Below, piece by piece: positions 56,076 to 64,000 of a DNA stretch of 64,000 bases. Numbering within the stretch: the stretch's first letter is position 1; the number at the start of each line of letters is the position of its first letter. Below the pieces are notes generated by a model. The model was not told the origin of the DNA. It did no database searches and was given only the letters and a program-made list of their open reading frames with translations. A program made the translations under genes and the position numbers. The stretch comes from Dechloromonas denitrificans (lineage in GTDB: Bacteria > Pseudomonadota > Gammaproteobacteria > Burkholderiales > Rhodocyclaceae), in contig NZ_LODL01000019.1 in NCBI RefSeq assembly GCF_001551835.1, forward strand, positions 431,430 through 495,429. Reading direction: 5' to 3'.

Positions 56076-56751
56076 ACTTCGCCTGGCGATCATCCTGTTC
56101 GGCCTGCTGGCCGGGCTGTTCATCGCCTTTCCGCAGCTCGACCTGCTGGCCAGCGGCCTGTTCTATCGTGGCGACGGCCACTGGGCGCTGAACCGCGAAA
56201 ACCTCTGGCTGGCCATTCCCTATCGCGGCCTGCCGCGCCTCGGCCAGGGCCTGCTGGTCGGCCTCTTGCTGCTCTGGCTGCTCAGTTTCTCGTCGCGCCT
56301 GCCACGGCTGCGCGCCCGCCGCGTCAGCTTCGGCTTTCTGCTGGTCGCCGCGCTGGCCGGCCCGATCCTGCTGGTCGACGCGACGCTGAAGGAACATTCC
56401 GGCCGGACCCGGCCGGTCAACACGACGCATTTCGGCGGCAGCAAGCAATTCACGCCGGCCTTCATACCGGCCGATCAGTGCCAGGCCAATTGCTCCTTCG
56501 TCAGCGGCCATGTCGCCACCGCCGCCTTCATCATGGCTTTCGGCTGGCTCGGCGCCCCCGCCGTGCGCCGCCGCTGGCTGCTGGCCAGCCTCGCCTTCGG
56601 CGGCCTGTTCGCGCTGGTCCGCATGGTGCCAGGCGGGCATTTCCTGTCTGACACCATCTTCGCCTGGTTCGCCACCTATTTCAGCCTGTGGGCGACCGAA
56701 TGGCTGTTTCGCAAGCTCGGCTGGCTGCCAGCCAGCCACTCGCCCAGCTGA
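56041..56751 (+). CDS. PAP2-family membrane phosphatase (LpxE/LpxT-like)
   Basis: The protein of about 230 aa has five or six helices and the PAP2 motifs KEHSGRTRP (motif 1), CSFVSGHVA (motif 2) and RMVPGGHFLSD (motif 3), so the catalytic residues are present. Candidates are lipid A 1-phosphatase, undecaprenyl pyrophosphatase or phosphotransferase. The start is uncertain: ATG at 56041 or GTG at 56056, both overlapping the previous gene. Completes a GT2-GT39-PAP2 envelope module. Confidence 0.85.
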   Translation: MFTCCVASRATELRLAIILFGLLAGLFIAFPQLDLLASGLFYRGDGHWALNRENLWLAIPYRGLPRLGQGLLVGLLLLWLLSFSSRLPRLRARRVSFGFLLVAALAGPILLVDATLKEHSGRTRPVNTTHFGGSKQFTPAFIPADQCQANCSFVSGHVATAAFIMAFGWLGAPAVRRRWLLASLAFGGLFALVRMVPGGHFLSDTIFAWFATYFSLWATEWLFRKLGWLPASHSPS

Positions 56752-56883
56752 TCCTCGCACGATCGACCCGAGCCGCCCTGCCCATTGAGGAGCCTGGGCG
56801 GCACCGCTGCCTTCCGCCTCTGTAGTTCGCCCCGGCTCGACAGCCCTTAACGGCACACTCTTGCCGTGCTGCCAGCCTGCGCC

Positions 56884-56935
56884 GTTCGGAAAACCGAACA
56901 CCCCGGACCGCCCATCCTTCGGAAACCCGTCCGAA
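56884..56935 (+). promoter_or_regulatory. Tandem dyads, candidate DctD sites upstream of aspA
   Basis: GTTCGG-AAAA-CCGAAC at 56884-56899 and TTCGGA-AACCCG-TCCGAA at 56918-56935 are two inverted repeats sharing the TTCGG/CCGAA arms, with centres 35 bases apart. They lie 60-110 bases upstream of the aspA sigma-54 promoter, where enhancer-binding proteins sit. DctD is encoded downstream of the same operon, making it the likely binder. Confidence 0.6.
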
Positions 56936-56994
56936 CCGTCGCGCCACCCCGGCAAAAACCCTTGTAAATCAAGCCCCCGGCCGAGCTGCGCCGC

Positions 56995-57010
56995 TGGCAC
57001 GGTGCGTGCG
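56995..57010 (+). promoter_or_regulatory. Sigma-54 promoter of aspA-dctA
   Basis: TGGCACGGTGCGTGCG: GG at 56996-56997, GC at 57008-57009, 10 bases apart, with the full TGGCACG half. Transcription near 57021, 48 bases before aspA. Confidence 0.8.
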
Positions 57011-57068
57011 ATAGATATAGGACCGGACGGTGTGCCCACACCCGATCGGCCACAACACTGGAGACACC

Positions 57069-58493
<1,425 letters not shown>

Positions 58494-58534
58494 GCGGCAG
58501 CACCACATTCAATGCACACAACAAGGAAAAAATC

Positions 58535-59839
58535 ATGAAAATGAACCGTCTGACGACGATGATCGGGATCGCCATGGTGCTCGGCGTCATTGTCGGCTAC
58601 GCGTGCAACACGCTGGCCGGCAGCCCCGCCGAAGCCAAGGAAATCGCCGGCTACTTCGGCATCCTGACCGACATCTTCCTGCGTCTGATCAAGATGATCA
58701 TCGCGCCGCTGGTCTTCGCCACCCTGGTCGCCGGCCTGGCCGGCATGGGCGACTCGAAGACGGTCGGCCGGATCGGCGCCAAGGCGCTCGGCTGGTTTGT
58801 CGGTGCCTCGTTTTGCTCGCTGCTGCTCGGCCTGGTCTTCGCCAACCTGCTGCAGCCGGGTGCCTCGCTCGCCGTGCCGCTGCCGGAAGTCGGCAGCGCG
58901 GTGAACCTGAAGACCAGCGCCCTCAACCTCAAGGACTTCATCACCCACGTCTTCCCGAAGAACATCTTCGAAGCGATGGCGGCCAATGAAATCCTGCAGA
59001 TCCTGGTCTTCGCCGTCTTCTTCGGCCTGGCGCTGGGCCACCTGCACAACCAGACGGCACGCAGCCTGGTGTGCACGATGGAAGAAATCGTCCATGTCAT
59101 GCTCAAGGTCACCGACTACGTGATGCGCTTCGCCCCGGTCGGCGTCTTCGGCGCCGTCGCCGGCATCATCACGACCAACGGCCTCGGCATGCTGACCGTC
59201 TTCGGCAAGCTGCTGATCAGCTTCTACCTCGCCCTCGGCGCCCTCTGGCTGCTGCTGATCACGGCCGGCTACTTCGTACTCGGCAAGGATGTCTTCCGCC
59301 TGCTCAAGCTGGTGCGCGGCCCGATGCTGGTCGGTTTCTCGACGGCGAGCAGTGAGTCGGTCTATCCGAAGCTGATGGAACAGCTTGAAAAGTTCGGCAT
59401 CAAGAACCGCGTCACCAGTTTCGTGCTGCCGCTCGGCTACTCCTTCAACCTCGACGGTTCGATGATCTACACCACCTTCGCCGCGCTGTTCGTGGCCCAG
59501 GCCTACGGCATCGAACTCAGCCTGGGGACGCAGATCACCATGCTGTTGGTGCTGATGGTCTCCAGCAAGGGCATTGCCGGCGTGCCGCGCGCCTCGCTGG
59601 TCGTCGTCGCCGCCGTGCTGCCCATGTTCAACCTGCCGGAAGCCGGCCTGCTGCTGGTACTCGGCATCGACCACTTCCTCGACATGGGGCGCACCGTCAC
59701 CAACGTGCTGGGTAATGCCATCGCCACCAGCGTCGTCGCCAAGTGGGAAAACGCCATCGACCCGGTGGACGATGCCCTGGCCGATGCTGACGAAGCGCTG
59801 CCGGTACCCGACGACGGGATCGTGCCGGTCGCTGCCTGA
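58535..59839 (+). CDS. dctA: C4-dicarboxylate/amino acid:cation symporter (DctA/GltP family)
   Basis: The 434-aa DAACS transporter has eight or so helices, the serine-rich hairpin STASSESVYPKLME, the NLDGSMIY motif in helix 7 and the second hairpin SSKGIAGVPRASLVV. It should import succinate, fumarate, malate or aspartate with protons or Na+. AAGGA precedes the start; only 41 bases after aspA. dctA is the likely name because of aspA and dctBD context. Confidence 0.9.
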   Translation: MKMNRLTTMIGIAMVLGVIVGYACNTLAGSPAEAKEIAGYFGILTDIFLRLIKMIIAPLVFATLVAGLAGMGDSKTVGRIGAKALGWFVGASFCSLLLGLVFANLLQPGASLAVPLPEVGSAVNLKTSALNLKDFITHVFPKNIFEAMAANEILQILVFAVFFGLALGHLHNQTARSLVCTMEEIVHVMLKVTDYVMRFAPVGVFGAVAGIITTNGLGMLTVFGKLLISFYLALGALWLLLITAGYFVLGKDVFRLLKLVRGPMLVGFSTASSESVYPKLMEQLEKFGIKNRVTSFVLPLGYSFNLDGSMIYTTFAALFVAQAYGIELSLGTQITMLLVLMVSSKGIAGVPRASLVVVAAVLPMFNLPEAGLLLVLGIDHFLDMGRTVTNVLGNAIATSVVAKWENAIDPVDDALADADEALPVPDDGIVPVAA

Positions 59840-59888
59840 CGCAAGTTTCCTCTGGTATTCGGCATAGCCCTCTTGCCGAATCTTTAAC

Positions 59889-59922
59889 GACCCGGTACCA
59901 ATGGTACCGGGTCCTTTTTTTC
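59889..59922 (+). terminator. Terminator after dctA
   Basis: GACCCGGTACC, loop AAT, GGTACCGGGTC, CTTTTTTT: perfect 11-bp stem. Confidence 0.93.
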
Positions 59923-59929
59923 TCAGAAT

Positions 59930-60685
59930 ATGACTATCGACTGGCTCATCCTCGCTCCCGCCGCCTTTTTTGCCGGCATGGTAGACGCAGCGGTCGGCGG
60001 CGGCGGCCTGATCCAGATCCCGGCCCTGCTCTCCACCTTCCCGCAAACCGCCATCCCGACGCTGTTCGGCACCAACAAGCTGTCGAGCATCGCCGGCACC
60101 GGCGCCTCGCTGTGGCGCTATGCCCGCGCCGTGCGGATTCCCTGGCGCCTGGTGCTGCCCGCCACTGCCGCCGCGCTGGTTGGCGCCTGGCTGGGTGCCG
60201 CCGTGGTCGCCTGGATACCGCGCGAAGCGATGCGACCACTGGTCGTCGTCATGATGCTGGCCGTCGCCATCTACACCTTCCTGCGCAAGAACCTCGGCCA
60301 GGAAGAAACGCACAAACCGCGCCCCGGCGATCTCTGGCGCGGCGCCCTGTTCGGCCTGGTGATCGGCTTCTACGACGGCTTCTTCGGCCCGGGCACCGGC
60401 AGTTTCCTGATCTTCGGCTTCGTCCGCGTCTTCGGCATGGACTTCGTCCGCGCCTCGGCCAGCGCCAAGGTGATCAATTTCGCCACCAACCTGTCGGCCA
60501 TCGCCTTTTTCGCCAGCCACGGCCCGATCCTGTGGGCCATCGGCCTGACCATGGCGGCCTGCAATCTGGCCGGAGCCTACCTCGGCACTCATCTTGCGCT
60601 GAAACACGGCGCCGGCTTCATCCGCCAGGCCTTCCTGGGCGTCGTCGCCATCCTGATCGTCAAACAACTGGTCGAAATCCTCTAA
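59930..60685 (+). CDS. TSUP-family (TauE/SafE) transporter
   Basis: The 251-aa protein has about eight helices with the two TSUP half-repeats: FAGMVDAAVGGGGLIQIPAL and GFYDGFFGPGTGSFLIFGF. The family exports sulfite/sulfonates or related anions; substrate here unknown, though proximity to dct genes may mean an organic acid. Confidence 0.9.
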   Translation: MTIDWLILAPAAFFAGMVDAAVGGGGLIQIPALLSTFPQTAIPTLFGTNKLSSIAGTGASLWRYARAVRIPWRLVLPATAAALVGAWLGAAVVAWIPREAMRPLVVVMMLAVAIYTFLRKNLGQEETHKPRPGDLWRGALFGLVIGFYDGFFGPGTGSFLIFGFVRVFGMDFVRASASAKVINFATNLSAIAFFASHGPILWAIGLTMAACNLAGAYLGTHLALKHGAGFIRQAFLGVVAILIVKQLVEIL

Positions 60686-60697
60686 CATAGGCCGACC

Positions 60698-62566
60698 ATG
60701 CCCAGCCGTTTCCTGCGCCACCTGCCGATGCTCCTGCTCCTCGTCGTCCTGATGGGCCTGAGCGGCTTCGGCGCCCACCGCGTCGCCCAGCAACTCGGCC
60801 TTGCCGACCTGCAGGCGACCGGTCTGCACCGCCTCGACCTGTACACCGCGAGCCTGGAGCGGGAAATCGGCAAATATGCCTTCCTGCCCGGCACGCTCGG
60901 CCTCGAACGCGACGTCCTCGACCTGCTCCGGCGGCCGGGAGACGACAAGCTGGCGCCCTCGGTCAACGCCTACCTCGAACAGCTCAACGACCGCGCCGGC
61001 ACCCTGTCGATCTACGTCATCGACACCGCCGGCCATGTCGTCGCTTCCAGCAACTGGCGCCGGGCCGACAGTTTCATCGGCGAAGACCTCTCCTTCCGCC
61101 CTTATTTCCGCGAGGCGATGGCCAGCGGCAACGGCCGTTTCTTCGGCATCGGCACGACGCGCGGCGAACCCGGCTACTACCTCGCCTCGACGCTGGCCGA
61201 CGACAGCCGGACGCTCGGCGTCGCCGTCATCAAGGTCAGCCTGGAACAGCTGGAAAAGTCGTGGAGCACGGTCGAGGCACCGGCCATGGTCAGCGACGAG
61301 AACGGCGTCGTCATCCTCGGCTCGGTCGCCGACTGGAAATTCACCACGCTGCGCCCGCTCGACGAAACGACGCGGCGCGCCTTCGACCAGACCCAGCAAT
61401 ACAACCGGCGCGCCCTGACGCCGCTCGAACTGAAGGAAATCGCCGAACTCGACCATGGCGCCCGGCTGGTCAGCATCGCCAAGAAGGGACCGGAAATGGT
61501 CTCGGTCTACCCGGTGGCCGGCCGTTTCCTGGCCCAATCCCGGCCACTGCCCGGCACGCCGTGGACGCTGACCGTCCTTTCCCACCTCGAACAGGTCGAC
61601 GAGATCGCCCAGAGCCGGGCGATGGTCGCCATTGTCGGCGCCGCCTTCCTGTTCATGCTCGGCCTGACCCTCGATGAGCGGCGCCGCCACCTGAAGGACC
61701 GGTTGGCTGCCCGCGAGGCGCTGCAGAAGGCGCACGACCAGCTGGAACGCAAGGTCGACGAGCGGACTGCCGACCTCTCGGCCGCCAACCACCTGCTGCA
61801 GGACGAAATCGCCGAGCGCATCCGGGCCGAACGGACGCTGCGCGCCGCCCAGGACGAACTGGTCCAGGCCGGCAAGCTGGCGGTGATCGGCCAACTGTCG
61901 ACCGGCATCGCCCACGAACTGAACCAGCCGCTGGCCGCGCTGCGCACGCTGTCCGGCAACGGCGTTCGCTTTCTCGAACGGGGCGATGTCGCCACCACCC
62001 GGGCCAATCTCGAACGCATCGCCCAACTGGTCGACCGCATGGGTCTGATCACCGGCCAGTTGCGCGCCTTCGCCCGCAAGTCGAGCGGCCAGCTGCAGCC
62101 GGTCGCCCTCTGCCATGCCCTGGACGCCGCCCTCGCCCTGCTCGAGCCGCGACTGAGCCAGGCCGGCGCCGAAGTCGTCCGCCACTGCCCGCTGCCCGAA
62201 CCGCGCGCCCGCTGCGACGCCAACCGGCTGGAACAGGTGCTGATCAACCTGATCGGCAACGCGCTCGATGCGATGGACGGCCAGCCGGCGCCGCGCATTG
62301 AACTCGACTGCGCCGGCCTCGACGGCCAGGCCCGGCTGAGCGTGCGCGACCACGGCCCGGGGCTGGACGAGGCGGCCTTGAGCCATCTTTTCGAACCCTT
62401 CTTCACGACCAAGGCGGCCGGCGTCGGCCTCGGTCTCGGGCTGACCATCTCGGCCGGCATCGTCCGCGATTTCGGCGGCACGCTGAGCGGCGCCAACCAT
62501 CCGGACGGCGGTGCCGTGTTCACGCTGGAACTCCCTTTGCTCGACGAGACCGAACGCCATGACTGA
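60698..62566 (+). CDS. dctB: C4-dicarboxylate sensor kinase DctB
   Basis: The 622-aa kinase has two transmembrane helices (about 7-27 and 306-323) around a double PDC/Cache periplasmic domain (RADSFIGEDLSFRPYFREA and GEPGYYLASTL) as in DctB. A coiled coil, HisKA (GIAHELNQPLAALRTLS, His406), then HATPase (NLIGNALDAMDG, GVGLGLGLTIS). It autophosphorylates DctD in response to C4-dicarboxylates. Overlaps dctD by 8 bases. Confidence 0.92.
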   Translation: MPSRFLRHLPMLLLLVVLMGLSGFGAHRVAQQLGLADLQATGLHRLDLYTASLEREIGKYAFLPGTLGLERDVLDLLRRPGDDKLAPSVNAYLEQLNDRAGTLSIYVIDTAGHVVASSNWRRADSFIGEDLSFRPYFREAMASGNGRFFGIGTTRGEPGYYLASTLADDSRTLGVAVIKVSLEQLEKSWSTVEAPAMVSDENGVVILGSVADWKFTTLRPLDETTRRAFDQTQQYNRRALTPLELKEIAELDHGARLVSIAKKGPEMVSVYPVAGRFLAQSRPLPGTPWTLTVLSHLEQVDEIAQSRAMVAIVGAAFLFMLGLTLDERRRHLKDRLAAREALQKAHDQLERKVDERTADLSAANHLLQDEIAERIRAERTLRAAQDELVQAGKLAVIGQLSTGIAHELNQPLAALRTLSGNGVRFLERGDVATTRANLERIAQLVDRMGLITGQLRAFARKSSGQLQPVALCHALDAALALLEPRLSQAGAEVVRHCPLPEPRARCDANRLEQVLINLIGNALDAMDGQPAPRIELDCAGLDGQARLSVRDHGPGLDEAALSHLFEPFFTTKAAGVGLGLGLTISAGIVRDFGGTLSGANHPDGGAVFTLELPLLDETERHD

Positions 62567-63899
62567 AGCACTGAAAGTACTGATCATCGAGGACGACCCG
62601 GACGTCGCCCTCGGTTGCGAGCAAGCCCTGCAGCTCGAAGGCATCGCCACCGAATGCGTCGGCAGCGCCGAGCAGGCCCGCCGCCGGCTCGGCCACGACT
62701 ACCGCGGCATCATCGTCAGCGACATCCGGCTGCCGAAAATGGACGGTATGGCCTTCCTCCGCGAGACGCTGGCCGTCGATCCGGAACTGCCGGTGGTGCT
62801 GATCACCGGCCACGGCGACGTGACGATGGCGGTGCAGGCGATGAAGGACGGCGCCTACGACTTCATCCAGAAGCCTTTTCCGCCGGAATACCTGGTCGAG
62901 GTCGTCCGTCGGGCGCTGGAAAAGCGCCGGCTGGTGCTGGAGGTGCGCGATCTGCGCCGCCAACTGGAACAGCGCGACCAGCTTGAAGGCAAGCTGATCG
63001 GCCGCGCCCCAGGCATGCAGAAGCTGCGCCAGATGCTGGTCGGCCTCGCCGGCAGCGCCGCCGACGTGCTCATTCACGGCGAAACCGGCACCGGCAAGGA
63101 ACTGGTCGCCCGCTGCCTGCACGAAGCCAGTGCACGCCGGGATGCCAATTTCGTCGCCATCAACTGCGGCGGGATGGCCGAGAGCCTGCTCGACAGCGAA
63201 CTCTTCGGCCACGAAGCGGGCGCTTTCACCGGCGCCGCCAAGCGGCGGATCGGCAAGATCGAGCATGCCAGCGGCGGCACGCTGTTTCTCGACGAAATCG
63301 AGAGCATGCCGATGAGCATGCAGATCAAACTGCTGCGCGTGCTGCAAGAGCGGACGCTGGAACGGCTCGGCTCCAACACGCTGCTCAACATTGACTGTCG
63401 CGTCATTGCCGCGACCAAGACCGACCTGCTCGAACTGGCCGGCCGCGGCGGCTTCCGCAACGATCTTTATTACCGGCTGAGCGTCGCCACGCTGGCCCTG
63501 CCGCCGCTACGCGAGCGACGCGAGGACATCCCGCTGCTCTTCGAGCACTTCCTGCTCCAGGCTGCCGCCCGCCACCAGCGGCCGGTGCCGGAAACGACGG
63601 CCGGCCGGGTCCGGCAACTGGTCGGCTATGCCTGGCCGGGCAACGTGCGCGAGCTGCGGAACGTCGCCGACCGCTGCGTGCTCGGCATCGAAAGCGGCTC
63701 ACCGCCCTTCGGCCAGCCGGCGGCGGACGGCCCGACGCCGCTGGCCGAGACCGTCGAAGCTTTCGAACGCGCCCTGATCGCCGATGCGCTGCGCCGCCAC
63801 GGCAGCCTGGGCCGTACCGCCGAAGCGCTGGTCGTCGCCAAGACCACGCTGCACGACAAGATTCGCAAGTACGGGCTGGCCGACGACGGCGTTTCCTGA
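62559..63899 (+). CDS. dctD: Sigma-54-dependent response regulator DctD
   Basis: The 446-aa NtrC-family activator has a receiver with phospho-Asp55 in IIVSDIRLPKMDG, an AAA+ domain with Walker A GETGTGKE (174-181), the sigma-54 contact loop GAFTGA (221-226), Walker B GTLFLDEIE and a FIS-type HTH at the C-terminus (GSLGRTAEALVVAKTTLHDK). It should bind upstream sites and open sigma-54 promoters, here most plausibly that of aspA-dctA. Confidence 0.95.
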   Translation: MTEALKVLIIEDDPDVALGCEQALQLEGIATECVGSAEQARRRLGHDYRGIIVSDIRLPKMDGMAFLRETLAVDPELPVVLITGHGDVTMAVQAMKDGAYDFIQKPFPPEYLVEVVRRALEKRRLVLEVRDLRRQLEQRDQLEGKLIGRAPGMQKLRQMLVGLAGSAADVLIHGETGTGKELVARCLHEASARRDANFVAINCGGMAESLLDSELFGHEAGAFTGAAKRRIGKIEHASGGTLFLDEIESMPMSMQIKLLRVLQERTLERLGSNTLLNIDCRVIAATKTDLLELAGRGGFRNDLYYRLSVATLALPPLRERREDIPLLFEHFLLQAAARHQRPVPETTAGRVRQLVGYAWPGNVRELRNVADRCVLGIESGSPPFGQPAADGPTPLAETVEAFERALIADALRRHGSLGRTAEALVVAKTTLHDKIRKYGLADDGVS

Positions 63900-63935
63900 G
63901 CGTTCAGCCCACGCCAGGGAGACGCTGGAATATTC

Positions 63936-64000
63936 GTCATCCCCGCGCAGGCGGGGATCCAGTTCATTGATTTTTGTGGATTCCCGCCTGCGCGGGAATG
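63936..64000. repeat. Inverted pair of REP-like palindromes
   Basis: ATCCCCGCGCAGGCGGGGAT (from 63939) and ATTCCCGCCTGCGCGGGAAT (from 63980) are two closely related palindromes, arranged around an AT-rich 20-base spacer and cut by the window end. This type of repeat is widespread between genes of many beta- and gammaproteobacteria; it can end transcripts or stabilise mRNA and yields spurious reading frames with the peptide WIPACAGMT. Confidence 0.75.

Noticed and set aside
56852-56866. GGCACACTCTTGC upstream of aspA as a second sigma-54 promoter
   Set aside because: Only 9 bases separate GG and GC; sigma-54 needs 10. The downstream element at 56995-57010 has the right spacing.
63626-63967. 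Minus-strand open frame containing WIPACAGMT
   Set aside because: This peptide is the well-known translation of the REP-like repeat at the window end; the frame is antisense to dctD.

Overview
The window is GC-rich, densely coded chromosomal DNA of a Gram-negative betaproteobacterium, most likely Rhodocyclales (Dechloromonas/Azonexus-like). I infer this from tandem phasins, a beta-type trimeric porin, the order rplU-rpmA-obgE-proB, a NafY-like nitrogenase accessory protein, and several promoters with sigma-54 spacing. The genus is a guess from gene content. I see no rRNA, tRNA, CRISPR array, prophage or insertion sequence.

Layout. 1-4.7 kb: pseudopilin genes, a class III adenylate cyclase, a membrane histidine kinase and a pilin-like gene behind a sigma-54 promoter. 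4.7-9.4 kb: a KefB-type antiporter diverging from the Kdo/LPS-transport operon kdsD-kdsC-lptC-lptA. 9.5-10.9 kb: two tandem phasins behind a near-consensus sigma-70 promoter flanked by TGC-rich dyads. 10.9-16.4 kb: a leftward set of hrpA, an EI24/CysZ-like protein and a CinA-like domain protein. 16.6-20.5 kb: hemerythrin, a pore-loop-like membrane protein, a small secreted protein, a hemolysin-III protein, a cold-shock/DUF1294 fusion, a hydrolase, and an unrecognised 88-aa protein behind a perfect sigma-54 promoter. 20.5-25.2 kb: a small membrane-associated protein whose promoter carries the same 12-bp operator as the phasin, a LysR regulator, a NafY-like protein diverging from a two-domain SagB-type oxidoreductase plus ankyrin protein (both sides with sigma-54 promoters), and a small lipoprotein. 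25.2-33.3 kb: crcB, glnS, a DUF924 protein, an N6-adenine methyltransferase, pyrF, a zinc protease, a thioredoxin, an M23 peptidase and small genes.

33.5-39.5 kb: a leftward four-gene signalling operon made of a hybrid kinase with HPt, an HD-GYP response regulator, an outer-membrane barrel and a PstS-like periplasmic protein. 39.7-45 kb: an unrecognised protein, a MacA-like adaptor, an ABC ATPase, two FtsX-type permeases and a PhaJ-like hydratase. 45-50.9 kb: a pseudouridine synthase, FKBP, rplU, rpmA, obgE, proB and a porin. 51-53.5 kb: trpG-trpD-trpC without an adjacent trpE. 53.6-56.8 kb: a GT2/GT39/PAP2 module, probably for envelope glycan or lipid A modification. 57-63.9 kb: aspA-dctA, a TSUP transporter and dctB-dctD. 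The window ends in a REP-like inverted pair.

Three regulatory themes stand out. (1) Sigma-54 promoters with correct GG-N10-GC spacing precede the pilin, the 88-aa orphan, both sides of the NafY/SagB divide, and aspA. (2) A shared TGC-rich operator links the phasin gene to an unannotated small protein, suggesting a polyhydroxyalkanoate (PhaR-type) regulon. (3) DctB/DctD lie beside their probable target operon aspA-dctA, which has tandem dyads upstream of its sigma-54 promoter. Functional calls come from reading motifs by eye; no database search was possible.
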